A DNA stretch of 32,779 nt from CAIPFQ01 sp035480615 (GTDB taxonomy: Bacteria > Chlamydiota > Chlamydiia > Chlamydiales > SM23-39), in contig DATIHO010000149.1 of NCBI GenBank assembly GCA_035480615.1, positions 1 to 32,779 on the forward strand, given 5' to 3'. Position numbers and translations under genes: made by a program. Under the pieces are notes generated by a model, which was not told the DNA's origin, made no database searches, and saw nothing but the letters and a program-made list of their open reading frames with translations. This document shows positions 15,188-23,307 of this stretch, piece after piece (positions within the stretch are counted from its first letter, which is position 1; each line of letters opens with the position of its first letter).

Positions 15188-16333
15188 TTAACTTATGGCA
15201 GCAAGCCGCCTCGCGGACTGATCAACCGCAAGAATTGCCTCCAACGATAGCACATTCTCCCCTCGATGTGAAGAGATTAATTTGTCCAGCTTCTCTCCAA
15301 TGGCAGTCCATGGGATTTCCCCCTGCATGAATCTCGCGACAAGAACTTCATTGGCGGCATTTAAAAAACAGGGATAACTTTTTCCTGCTTTGAGAGCATT
15401 TAAGGCAAGCTGCAGACAAGGAAATTTTTTCATATCCGGCGGATAAAATGTTAAAGATCCATTTTTAAAAAAATCATAAGGAGGAGAAAAACCCGGTTTT
15501 CGGAAAGGAAACGTGAGAGCATATTGAATGGGGAGGGCCATGTCGGGATCTGCGATTTGAGCTAAAATCGAACCATCGATGAATTCAACGCAACTATGGA
15601 TGCGGCTTTGCGGGTGAATCACAGCCTCTATTTTTTCCGGATCGATATCGAAAAGGAAACGGGCTTCAATGATCTCGAGCCCTTTATTCATAAGCGTTGT
15701 GCAATCAATCGTCACTTTTGATCCCATTTCCCAATTCGGATGAGAAAGGGCTTGAAGAGGCGTCACGTTTTTCAGTTCTTCAACAGTTTTATCCCTCAAA
15801 GCACCGCCGGACGCCGTTAAAATGAGGCGCCGCACCTCTTCTTTTTTCTGGCCTCTCAAGCATTGATGCAGCGCACAATGCTCGCTATCGACCGGAATCA
15901 TTTCAACGCCTGTTTTTTTCACAAGAGCGCTGATCCATTCTCCTCCCGCCACTAAAATTTCTTTGTTCGCCAGCCCGATTTGCTTACCCGCTTCAATGGC
16001 CGCGGCAGCGGGAATAAGGCCTGCGCTGCCGGTCATGGCAAGCATGGTAAAATCGGCCTCTTCAAAAGAGGCGGCTGTTTTCAATCCATCGATTCCAAAA
16101 AGGACCGGAATGTGCGGCAGCCTTTTTTGCAGCCTCATGGCTTGATCTTCCTCAAAAACAGCAATGAGTTTCGGAGAAAATTCCAATGCTTGGGAGTACA
16201 AAAGCTCAATATTGGATTTCGCGGCAAGAGCTATGATTTCAAGATCGTTTTTCAAATGGCGCGCCACGCGAAGCGTGCTCTTTCCAATCGATCCCGTGCT
16301 TCCTAAGAGGGAGATCTTTTTTCGTTGCAACAT
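15188..16333 (-). CDS. dxr: 1-deoxy-D-xylulose 5-phosphate reductoisomerase
   Basis: Converts DXP to methylerythritol phosphate with NADPH, the committed step of the MEP isoprenoid pathway. 381 residues, normal length. The N-terminal NADPH motif is GSTGSIGKSTL (about 10-20). Catalytic and metal-binding segments are MIPVDSEHCALHQCL and SHPNWEMGSKVTIDCTTLMNKGLEIIEA (quoted in parts), and NAANEVLVARFM is the C-terminal signature. The start at 16333 overlaps the last 31 nt of ytgD, suggesting coupling. The ytg-dxr-rseP order matches Chlamydiaceae. Confidence 0.96.
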   Translation of the reverse strand: MLQRKKISLLGSTGSIGKSTLRVARHLKNDLEIIALAAKSNIELLYSQALEFSPKLIAVFEEDQAMRLQKRLPHIPVLFGIDGLKTAASFEEADFTMLAMTGSAGLIPAAAAIEAGKQIGLANKEILVAGGEWISALVKKTGVEMIPVDSEHCALHQCLRGQKKEEVRRLILTASGGALRDKTVEELKNVTPLQALSHPNWEMGSKVTIDCTTLMNKGLEIIEARFLFDIDPEKIEAVIHPQSRIHSCVEFIDGSILAQIADPDMALPIQYALTFPFRKPGFSPPYDFFKNGSLTFYPPDMKKFPCLQLALNALKAGKSYPCFLNAANEVLVARFMQGEIPWTAIGEKLDKLISSHRGENVLSLEAILAVDQSARRLAAIS

Positions 16334-17256
16334 ATAGAGATCTTATCCCGAATCAATGATTTTAAGAAAATGGCAATTCCATAAAAGAGGCCAATCACGC
16401 AAACAACGATGCCTCCTGTCGAAAGGGGAAATTCAAATACGGTGAGCAAATGACGTGAAAGAGCGACTCCGATAAGAGAGGCGAAAATGCCAATCGCAGG
16501 ACTTATCCATAAAAGTTGCGATAGCCTGCTGCTGAATAAACGAGCTGTCAGATAAGGTCCTGTTAAAAAAGCCAACACCAAAAGCACGCCCACCGCTCGA
16601 AAAGCTCCTACGCAGACCGCGGCTGTTAAAAAAAGGAGGAGAAAATGGAGCGCGGAAGAGCGGATGCCGAGCGTGGATGCGTATTGCCCGTCAAAAGCCG
16701 AGATTTGCAGCTGCCGATAGAACAAAAAACAAATCAAAAAAATGGATGCGGCCAAAAAAGAGGCGAAAAGAAAGTCGGATAATTGCAAAACATCCGCATT
16801 GCCCATAATCACCTCCACTCCCAAATGCACATCGCGAGTAAAGAGGGTTACAAACAAAATTCCAAGAGCAAAGAGAACAGAAAAAACCATTCCAATGCTC
16901 GCATCTTCAGGCAAGTGAAACCATCGAACAAGCCCGGCCGTCAAAAATGCAGTGATGCACGCGGCAAAAAAGCTGCCTATCAAAAGTGTGATCGGAGAAA
17001 ACAATTCCCCTGCCCACAGTTGGGCAAAAAGAAATGCGACCACAATTCCGAGAAGAATCGTATGGGAAAGGGAATTGACAAACATCGTCATGCGCTTTAA
17101 AACGAGAAACGGGCCAAGAAGCCCACACGAAATCGCAATAGCTGCCAACGTCCCAAGCTGGACTTCATCGGACATGAGCGGCAACGCTCCGGACACAATT
17201 CTTGAAAACAAGACCGAAAAAAATTCAAAAAAACTACAATTCCAATAGGGATTCAT
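16303..17256 (-). CDS. ytgD: Metal ABC transporter permease YtgD
   Basis: ABC-3-type (ZnuB/MntB family) permease for divalent metals, likely iron, manganese or zinc, in the inner membrane. The 317-residue protein has about eight to nine hydrophobic segments and family signatures ISCGLLGPFLVLKRMTMFVNSLSHTILLG (in parts) and RAVGVLLVLAFLTGPYLTARL. It overlaps ytgC by 4 nt (ATGA) and dxr by 31 nt. Unlike YtgC it has no cytoplasmic regulatory domain, so the pair probably forms a heterodimeric channel with YtgB. Confidence 0.93.
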   Translation of the reverse strand: MNPYWNCSFFEFFSVLFSRIVSGALPLMSDEVQLGTLAAIAISCGLLGPFLVLKRMTMFVNSLSHTILLGIVVAFLFAQLWAGELFSPITLLIGSFFAACITAFLTAGLVRWFHLPEDASIGMVFSVLFALGILFVTLFTRDVHLGVEVIMGNADVLQLSDFLFASFLAASIFLICFLFYRQLQISAFDGQYASTLGIRSSALHFLLLFLTAAVCVGAFRAVGVLLVLAFLTGPYLTARLFSSRLSQLLWISPAIGIFASLIGVALSRHLLTVFEFPLSTGGIVVCVIGLFYGIAIFLKSLIRDKISICCNEKRSPS

Positions 17257-18608
17257 AATCTGGCTCTCTCCGGGATAGGCTGAGCATGGGGATCGAGTTT
17301 GGGGTTGGAAAGAAGCTTTGTCAATCTCTCTTCAATATCAGGAGTCAAGATATGTTCCATCTCTTCTGCATTTAAGTGGATCTTTTCATTGGAAACTCTG
17401 AGCTCGCTTGCGAGATAAAGTTCCCAAAGCCGATGGAGCCGGACAATGGATATCGCTTTGCGCCGTCCATCCGTTGTAAGAATATATTTTTTGCCGATCT
17501 TATCAATCCAGCCACCCCGCCTCAGCCACCATAAAGAAATACCTAACATCAAAAAAGAGATCCCATGCTTTTTTTTCAAAGCTTCAAATCTCAACCCATT
17601 AAAATAACTTTTAAACACATAAATATGGGAAGCTTGCTCTTGCTTCCACATCGATTTTAAAATATTTTCCTTTACACATCGAAAACGGAATGCCGCTATG
17701 CGGCAGATACGAAAAACAAATCCTCGCTTTGGGGCGAAAAAGAGCGATAAAACCGTAAACAAAGCGCCTGTTAAAATGATTGCGGGGCCGGTCGGCAATG
17801 TGATGTTCCCCCCCTCTTTTGAAAGAAAAATAGTCCCGATAACGGAGAATATATTCCCCAAAAATCCACTTACAGCCCCAAAAAGGGCGGAAAGAAAAAA
17901 AAGGATGCTCAATCGATTTGTAAACTGCCTTGCGGCAACCACAGGAAGAATCGTCATGCCCGACATTAAAACAATGCCAATACTCTTAACTCCCAAGATC
18001 AAAGAACATAGAAACAGCCCAAAAATTGTCCGCTCAATCCCTTTCACTGCAAGACCTGAACTTTTCGAATATTCCAAATCAAATAAAACCGCAGAAATCG
18101 GACGGAATGCAAGCATTGCAAACAAGACGACACAAAACGTCAAAGACCCATAAAGAAGGATGTGGACATCAGACAAAGTCGCCGCCTGGCCGAACATGAG
18201 CGATTGCAGCTGGACGCGCCACGAGGGGAACACTTGTTGCATGGCACTTGCGGCCACTGTGCCAATCCCGAAAGACAGGGCCAGAATAAAACAAAGAGCC
18301 GCATCCGGATGGACCCTCTTTTTTTTCTCCATCCAATCAATGGCCTTAAATCCCAAAAAAGAGCTCAGAAAAGCCCCCCCTAAAAGAGCCATTAAAGCTT
18401 CTTCTTGCAATGTGGGAAAAAAATACGTAAATACGCTGACGCCAATCATCGCCCCCGGATAGGCGGCATGAGACAGAGATTCCCCCAAAAGACAGCGGCG
18501 CTTTAAAAAAAGGATAGCGCCCATCAGCGAAGAAGCAATGCTCATGAGCAAAGTGCCCCAGGTTGGTCCTCGCAACACAGGGTCTGTGAAAAAATCGAGA
18601 AAGTTCAT
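17253..18608 (-). CDS. ytgC: Metal permease fused to DtxR-type repressor (YtgCR)
   Basis: 451 residues. Residues 1 to about 300 are an ABC-3 permease (FLKRRCLLGESLSHAAYPGA; GVKSIGIVLMSGMTILPVVAARQF, in parts). The C-terminal 130 residues form a DtxR/MntR-like regulator: a winged-helix part (GISFLMLGISLWWLRRGGWIDK... YILTTDGRRKA) then the metal-binding/dimer domain RLHRLWELYLASEL...HLNAEEMEHILTPDIEERLTKLL, ending in the typical NPKLDPHAQPIP. In C. trachomatis the equivalent part (YtgR) is released by cleavage and represses the ytg operon; the same arrangement is inferred here. It overlaps ytgB and ytgD by 4 nt each. Confidence 0.93.
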   Translation of the reverse strand: MNFLDFFTDPVLRGPTWGTLLMSIASSLMGAILFLKRRCLLGESLSHAAYPGAMIGVSVFTYFFPTLQEEALMALLGGAFLSSFLGFKAIDWMEKKKRVHPDAALCFILALSFGIGTVAASAMQQVFPSWRVQLQSLMFGQAATLSDVHILLYGSLTFCVVLFAMLAFRPISAVLFDLEYSKSSGLAVKGIERTIFGLFLCSLILGVKSIGIVLMSGMTILPVVAARQFTNRLSILFFLSALFGAVSGFLGNIFSVIGTIFLSKEGGNITLPTGPAIILTGALFTVLSLFFAPKRGFVFRICRIAAFRFRCVKENILKSMWKQEQASHIYVFKSYFNGLRFEALKKKHGISFLMLGISLWWLRRGGWIDKIGKKYILTTDGRRKAISIVRLHRLWELYLASELRVSNEKIHLNAEEMEHILTPDIEERLTKLLSNPKLDPHAQPIPERARL

Positions 18609-19372
18609 AAAATTCCGCTTTTACTTTTCAAAAGAGAGCTGGCGGCTTCGTCGAAAAGCGTTTGTCCTTTGCCGAAAACAAGATTTAAATTTTCCCGATG
18701 AAATATTTCGGCAGTCGGCCCGCAGCCAATGAGCCGAGTGTTGAGAAGAACGACCCACTCGAAATATTCTTCAACGCTTGAAAGGTCATGATGGATGATG
18801 AGAACTGTTTTCCCCTGTTTTTTTTGCCCTTTTAACAGTTCCATAATCGCTTTTTCCGTCGTCACATCGACTCCGGCGAAAGGCTCGTCAAGCAAAAAGA
18901 TTTCCGCATTTTGCACAAGTGCGCGGGCAATGAAAAGACGCTGTTGTTGACCGCCTGAAAGCTCTCCGATCTGTCGTTTCGCAAATGCTGCCATTCCAAC
19001 AAGCTCAAGGGCGTGCGCCGCCGCTTCCCGGTCCGCTTTGCGCAAGCGGCCAAACAGCCCGAGCCTTCCAAAACGGCCCATTAAGACAAGTTCTTCAGCC
19101 GTAATGGGAAAATCCCAATCAATCGACTCTCTTTGAGGGACGTAAGCAATTTTGCATCTGCTTTGCGGGGAAGCTGTGCCAAATAACTCAATTCTGCCGG
19201 AAAGCGGCTTGACAAGTCCCAACATCGCCTTCAATAAAGTACTTTTTCCCGCTCCATTCGGCCCTAACACTCCGAGAATCACCCCCTTTGGAATTTGCAA
19301 AGTGAGATCCCATAAAACCATCGACTTTCCATATCCTACATGAAGTGCTTCAATATCAATGGCAACATTCAT
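18605..19372 (-). CDS. ytgB: Metal ABC transporter ATP-binding protein YtgB
   Basis: Cytoplasmic ATPase that powers the YtgCD channel. The frame is open from 19474, but those 34 codons overlap ytgA and are not conserved; the ATG at 19372, overlapping the ytgA stop by 4 nt, gives 255 residues (MNVAIDIEALHVGYGKS...), the usual size. Walker A is GPNGAGKST, the signature is LSGGQQQR, Walker B is IFLLDEPFAG, and the H-loop is IIHHDLSSV. Confidence 0.95.
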   Translation of the reverse strand: MNVAIDIEALHVGYGKSMVLWDLTLQIPKGVILGVLGPNGAGKSTLLKAMLGLVKPLSGRIELFGTASPQSRCKIAYVPQRESIDWDFPITAEELVLMGRFGRLGLFGRLRKADREAAAHALELVGMAAFAKRQIGELSGGQQQRLFIARALVQNAEIFLLDEPFAGVDVTTEKAIMELLKGQKKQGKTVLIIHHDLSSVEEYFEWVVLLNTRLIGCGPTAEIFHRENLNLVFGKGQTLFDEAASSLLKSKSGIL

Positions 19373-20337
19373 CTTGTCCCCCCCAAATTTTGCGAAATCA
19401 CTTCCGCATTCCGCCGCATCATCTCCAAATACGAAAGCCCTCCAGTAGAATCGCCATAAAGAGGCTGATCGCACAGTCTTATTTTATATCCCATCTCCGA
19501 ACCCGCTTTTGCAATTTTCAAAGCCGCGTCCCGGCTGACGTTCGATTCGGGAAAAATGACATGGATTTGATGTGAGCGGAGAAATTCGATTGTTTTGCGA
19601 ATATCTATTGGATTGATCTGGCCGTCGGGCGCCAGTCCTTCCGGAGCGGTAAACCGCCTCGACCAATTGGATTCCCCCGGATCGGCCAGGTAACTTCTGG
19701 TAAAATAACTAAATGCATCATGACTCGTGACGAGAAACCGTTTTTCCGATGGAATCTTTTGCAAAAGAGCGTGAACATATGAATGAGTGTCTTGCATTTC
19801 CTGAATCAACGCGCTCGCTCTTTGCTGATAGTACTCCGTTCCTGCGGGATCTTGTTCAGAAATTTTTTTTAATATGATGCCGGCCGCTGCTTCCCAAAGA
19901 GAAATATCCATCCAAATATGAGGATCGGGCACTCCATTTTTTTCTAAGATCCGGTCTGGATAAATGGTCCTGATCCCTTCGCCAAGCGGCACTGCCCGAT
20001 CCGTCGTTTGAAGAAGCGAAGAAAGGCTGGCTCCATGCTCCAATCCCAGACCATTGTAAAAAATTAAATCCGCACGAGACAATTTCTCTCCATCCCCTTT
20101 GACTAATTCATAGCTATGTGGATCCAAATCTTTCGGAACGAGTACCAGGCTATCTACTCGATCCCCTCCTATCGCCTGAGTCAGATCTCCAATTTGAGCA
20201 ATTGTAGAGAGAATTTTTATTTTGTCATTCTCCCGCATCCATTGAGTTAAAGGAGATACAGACTGTTTTTTAGAACAAGAAAAACATAGAGTTGCCGCAA
20301 GAATAACGAAAAGAAGATTTTTTATTAAAACGACCAT
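19369..20337 (-). CDS. ytgA: Metal-binding lipoprotein YtgA (periplasmic solute-binding protein)
   Basis: Cluster A-I (ZnuA/MntA-like) binding protein that delivers a divalent metal to YtgBCD. 322 residues with a lipoprotein signal: KNLLFVILAATLCFSC, Cys at about residue 21. Expected metal ligands are visible: His in DLDPHSYEL, His in PDPHIWMD, Glu in FPESNVSR and Asp in the late YGDSTGGLSYLEMM; TSHDAFSYF is also typical. It is first in the leftward operon, 250 nt from the divergent CT066-like gene. The start at 20337 (MVVLIKNLLF) fits the signal peptide, though no strong Shine-Dalgarno is seen. Confidence 0.94.
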   Translation of the reverse strand: MVVLIKNLLFVILAATLCFSCSKKQSVSPLTQWMRENDKIKILSTIAQIGDLTQAIGGDRVDSLVLVPKDLDPHSYELVKGDGEKLSRADLIFYNGLGLEHGASLSSLLQTTDRAVPLGEGIRTIYPDRILEKNGVPDPHIWMDISLWEAAAGIILKKISEQDPAGTEYYQQRASALIQEMQDTHSYVHALLQKIPSEKRFLVTSHDAFSYFTRSYLADPGESNWSRRFTAPEGLAPDGQINPIDIRKTIEFLRSHQIHVIFPESNVSRDAALKIAKAGSEMGYKIRLCDQPLYGDSTGGLSYLEMMRRNAEVISQNLGGTR

Positions 20338-20401
20338 ACTTCAATCTCTCATGAATGAAAGAATAGAGCTTAACAAAGATGCAAAAAAGAAAAAACACAA
20401 A

Positions 20402-20413
20402 TTCTTGCAAGAA
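20402..20413. promoter_or_regulatory. Palindrome in ytgA leader, candidate metal-repressor operator
   Basis: TTCTTGCAAGAA is a perfect 12-bp palindrome. On the minus strand it lies about 15 nt downstream of a TTATAT candidate -10 (20433-20428), i.e. around the predicted transcription start of the ytg operon, where a YtgR-like repressor could act. The -35 of this promoter is poor. Binding by YtgR is inference. Confidence 0.35.
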
Positions 20414-20547
20414 ATACAGGTTTCTTTATATAATGCCCAATGATTTCCAGTTAGTGGGAAAAAGCCGAAAAGGAAATAGTGAGAATTAAGTTCTTTCGGT
20501 AAAAATCAACAACCTGTTTGGATTAGTTGAATTAGAAACTCCGAAAG

Positions 20548-20559
20548 CGAAAGCTTTCG
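20548..20559. promoter_or_regulatory. Palindrome abutting the -10 of the CT066-like gene
   Basis: CGAAAGCTTTCG is a perfect 12-bp palindrome ending 1 nt before TATATAA (20561-20567), a plausible -10. Its place between the -35 and -10 positions suggests an operator. It differs from the palindrome at 20402-20413, so a shared regulator is not indicated. Confidence 0.35.
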
Positions 20560-20586
20560 ATATATAAAATCAATTAGGAAGGTACC

Positions 20587-21141
20587 ATGAGCGCATTAAA
20601 CAAAGAAATGACGGAAGCCAAAACGGAAGCCAAGTCTGTAAAGGGCGCGAGAGACATCGAAGACGTGATTGCCCGAGCGATCAAAAAAGTGGGAGCTACC
20701 AAAGAAAATGAGCTTTGCAAATATCTCCCCATGAAGTCCGGCGGCTACATGCACCACTTCACCTTGAAAAAAATGAAAGCCAAACAACCCTCAGACCTGG
20801 CGGGCATTATTGAACGGCATGTAATGCAATCTGATAAACCGATTGCGATCCCTCCGAAACAAAGAGCCGCTCGCGGATCGCGCAAACGCCGTGAACATAT
20901 GAATTTTACACGCAATCAATTGGAAAGGATGTTGAACATCGCCCGTTTGGCCGGAGACAAAGAAATTATCACTATTCTCAGCCCGAGGAAATCAGTTGCG
21001 AGCTGCAAAAGAGAGTTGATCCAATCCGTTCGCCACAACAAAATCGAACCGGAACTTTGGAATAACTACGTGGAAGCCATCCAATCCCAACAGGCAATCC
21101 AGGCAGATCCTTCTCTTATTCTACAAAATCACAGTAATTAA
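20587..21141 (+). CDS. Conserved chlamydial hypothetical protein (CT066-like)
   Basis: 184 residues, basic, without signal peptide or membrane segments. It sits between ytgA and the nucleotide transporter gene exactly as CT066 sits between CT067 and CT065 in C. trachomatis (from memory), which is the main support for the identity. Visible features: a charged N-terminal helix rich in K/E/A, a central basic cluster (KQRAARGSRKRREH) and a helical C-terminal part (FTRNQLERMLNIARLAGDKEI). The basic cluster would suit nucleic-acid binding, but no known domain is recognised. AGGAAGG lies 4 nt before the ATG. Confidence 0.8.
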   Translation: MSALNKEMTEAKTEAKSVKGARDIEDVIARAIKKVGATKENELCKYLPMKSGGYMHHFTLKKMKAKQPSDLAGIIERHVMQSDKPIAIPPKQRAARGSRKRREHMNFTRNQLERMLNIARLAGDKEIITILSPRKSVASCKRELIQSVRHNKIEPELWNNYVEAIQSQQAIQADPSLILQNHSN

Positions 21142-21191
21142 ATTTTGATCCCTCCTGGAGATCTCAATTAAGAGACTGTTGTCAAATGAAG

Positions 21192-21321
21192 CTTCTGTCG
21201 ATTTTCGGGTACTTTTGAGCCGATTTTCGATCAAAAAGTGGGGACCTGTATCGACAGAAAACATACAGATCCTCGCTTTTTGATCGAAAGTCGGCCAAAA
21301 TCATTCCGAAAATCGACGAAG
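21192..21321. repeat. Long imperfect palindrome between CT066-like gene and transporter
   Basis: A fold-back of about 130 nt. The left arm (from 21192, with TCGATTTTCGG and GATTTTCGATCAAAAAG) pairs with the right arm (CTTTTTGATCGAAAGTC and CCGAAAATCGACGAAG). The centre holds CTGTAT/ATACAG around 21246-21275. The core TCGATTTTCGG also occurs in the elements at 1-90 and 23007-23061, indicating a common repeat family. The rest of 21142-21405 shows only the promoter below. Confidence 0.75.
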
Positions 21322-21331
21322 TGATTTTTTC

Positions 21332-21359
21332 TTGCTTTTTAACGCGAATCCTTTATCAT
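21332..21359 (+). promoter_or_regulatory. Candidate promoter of nucleotide transporter gene
   Basis: TTGCTT, 16-nt spacer, TATCAT. It lies just after the long palindrome and about 46 nt before the ATG, which has AGAGGA as Shine-Dalgarno. Confidence 0.35.
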
Positions 21360-21405
21360 AATTTGAGTTTATTAAAACATTACGAACTTTTCAGAGGATA
21401 AACTG

Positions 21406-22998
21406 ATGTCGCAAACTGCAACCAAAGAATTTGGGAAGTGGCGCTCTTTACTCTGGCCCATCCATGGGTTTGAGTTAAAGAAATTCCTGCCTATGTTCTT
21501 TTTATTCTTTTTTATTAACTTTAACTACACGATTCTTAGAGATACAAAAGATACTTTAATTGTAACAGCCACAGGCGCTGAAACCATCCCTTTTTTAAAA
21601 TTCTGGGGAGTTGTTCCCGGAGCGATCATCTTTATGCTCATTTTCACAAAATTGAGCAACGTCATGAAACGCGAACGCCTTTTTATGGGCCTCATGGCTG
21701 TTTTCGGTCTGTTTTTTGGCCTTTATGCCACTGTTCTCTATCCAAACCGCGATGCAATTTCGCCTATTGCCATGACGAATTGGATGTATGAACATTTTCC
21801 ACAAGGTCTTCGCGGCCTGGTCGGAATGATCCGTTACTGGCCATCTTCTATTTTTTATATCATGGCCGAGCTGTGGGGATCTGCTGCGATTTCTCTTTTA
21901 TTTTGGGGATTTGCAAACCAGATTACAAAAATTGCGGAATCAAAACGGTTTTATGCCCTTTTTGGCATTGGCGCCAACCTCGCGATGTTTCCTTCCGGCA
22001 TCCTGATTAAAAAATTCGCCAACATCAAAAATTCCCTTCCCGCGGGAGTAGATCCATGGGGCGTAACCCTTCTTTACACCATGAGCGCCGTGATGGTAGC
22101 CTGCGTTGCCGCGATTACGATCTACTGGTGGATTAATAAAGAAGTGTTGACCGATCCTCGCTTTTATGATCCAAATGAAGTGAAGAAAGAAAAAAAATCA
22201 AAGCCAAAAATGTCGATCAAAGAGAGCATGCTTTATTTGGTTCGCTCTCCTTATCTAGGCTGCATTGCAATGCTCGTCATTGGATACGGCATGTCGATTA
22301 ATCTTGTTGAAGTGACCTGGAAAAAACAATTGAATTTGCAATATCCAAACGCCAATGACTACCAAAATTTCATGGGAAGTTTCTCTATGGCGACAGGCGC
22401 ATTGACTATTTTCATGATGCTTTTTGTCGGCGGCAATGTGATTCGGAGATTCGGCTGGGGAACAGGGGCCCTTGTAACTCCTGTCACATTGGCATTGACA
22501 GGACTGGGATTTTTCGGCTTCGTGATTTTCAATGATCAGCTGAGCGGATTCATCGCCATGTTTGGAACCTCTCCACTGATGCTTGCAGTGCTTTTTGGAA
22601 TGATTCAAAACGTCATGTCAAAAGCGACTAAATATTCGATGTTCGACCCGACCAAGGAGATGGCTTATATTCCTCTGGATTCCGAAGTAAAACTAAAAGG
22701 AAAAGCCGCAATCGACGTCGTCGGAGCCCGTCTTGGGAAATCAGGCGGATCGATCGTGCAGCAAGGCTTGCTCATTTTGTTTAATGCGGCAAGCATTGTA
22801 CAGGTAGCGCCTTATATTGCCTTGATCCTCGTCAGCGTATTAGTTGGATGGATCATAGCTGCGCGTTCATTAAGCCGTCGTTTTACAGAACTCTCCGCCC
22901 AAAAAGACAAAGAGGCGGCGGAAGCGGTAACCGGAAAGCAGCAGAGTACAATTGAAGCGGCTCCCGCAAAAGTGGAAACTGTCACTTCGCAGCGTTAA
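21406..22998 (+). CDS. npt1: ATP/ADP translocase (nucleotide transporter, NTT family)
   Basis: An inner-membrane carrier of the TLC/NTT family that exchanges bacterial ADP for host ATP (energy parasitism) or carries other nucleotides. 530 residues with about 12 hydrophobic segments. Family signatures include FLPMFFLFFFINFNYTILRDTKDTL (in parts), the ELWGSAAISLLFWGFANQITK segment, and KATKYSMFDPTKEMAYIPLD...KGKAAIDVVGARLGKSGG near residues 405-450. The C-terminal tail is hydrophilic. Its place beside the CT066-like gene matches CT065 (npt1). Chlamydiae with several NTT paralogues differ in substrate, so ATP/ADP exchange is inferred from synteny. Confidence 0.93.
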   Translation: MSQTATKEFGKWRSLLWPIHGFELKKFLPMFFLFFFINFNYTILRDTKDTLIVTATGAETIPFLKFWGVVPGAIIFMLIFTKLSNVMKRERLFMGLMAVFGLFFGLYATVLYPNRDAISPIAMTNWMYEHFPQGLRGLVGMIRYWPSSIFYIMAELWGSAAISLLFWGFANQITKIAESKRFYALFGIGANLAMFPSGILIKKFANIKNSLPAGVDPWGVTLLYTMSAVMVACVAAITIYWWINKEVLTDPRFYDPNEVKKEKKSKPKMSIKESMLYLVRSPYLGCIAMLVIGYGMSINLVEVTWKKQLNLQYPNANDYQNFMGSFSMATGALTIFMMLFVGGNVIRRFGWGTGALVTPVTLALTGLGFFGFVIFNDQLSGFIAMFGTSPLMLAVLFGMIQNVMSKATKYSMFDPTKEMAYIPLDSEVKLKGKAAIDVVGARLGKSGGSIVQQGLLILFNAASIVQVAPYIALILVSVLVGWIIAARSLSRRFTELSAQKDKEAAEAVTGKQQSTIEAAPAKVETVTSQR

Positions 22999-23006
22999 TC
23001 TTTCTA

Positions 23007-23061
23007 TTGAAAGCTGCCGGAAATCGATTTTTGAACAGGGGATCGATTTTCGGTAGCTTCA
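23007..23061. repeat. Shortened relative of the hairpin at 1-90
   Basis: TTGAAAGCTGCCGGAAATCG followed by ATTTTTGAACAGGGG matches 1-36 with few changes. The other arm is reduced to ATCGATTTTCGG-TAGCTTCA. Thus an internal deletion removed part of the hairpin. Confidence 0.75.
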
Positions 23062-23067
23062 GTTACA

Positions 23068-23232
23068 AACCTGAATAATGGGTTTATTCATCGGATATTC
23101 AATGCCTTCCGCCATCTTTTCCCGTTTTCGCCTCGGCAAGGGGGGCGTTCCGCCCTTGCCTTCGGCTCCAAACGGAAAAATCTGCTCGGAAGGCACTTGA
23201 ATCTCCTGCTGAATAAACCCATTATTCAGGTT
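23068..23232. mobile_element. MITE-like 165-bp element with 23-bp terminal inverted repeats
   Basis: Positions 23068-23090 are the exact reverse complement of 23210-23232, and each end is itself a palindrome (TGAATAA-tgggt-TTATTCA). Inner arms also pair: 23097-23111 (ATTCAATGCCTTCCG) with 23187-23202, CCGTTT with AAACGG, and GGCAAGGGG..GCG with CGCCCTTGCC at the centre. The whole element would fold into one long hairpin. It has no transposase. A target-site duplication is not evident. Confidence 0.65.
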
Positions 23233-23307
23233 ATTACCGATAAATGCTAAACATAAATTTGATGCAAAATCTCCCCATTTTTTCTCCCCTTTTGTATCCT
23301 GAATGCT

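Larger units (their letters stand above)
22999..23307. other. Intergenic region made of repeats
   Basis: Contains a shortened member of the first-repeat family (23007-23061) and a MITE-like element (23068-23232), then 75 nt of ordinary leader before recO. No gene is supported; a leftward 93-codon frame across it is generated by the hairpin. Confidence 0.7.

Noticed and set aside
18605..19474. A 289-residue version of YtgB starting at 19474
   Set aside because: The extra 34 codons overlap ytgA; the ATG at 19372 gives a 4-nt stop/start overlap like the neighbouring genes and the normal length.
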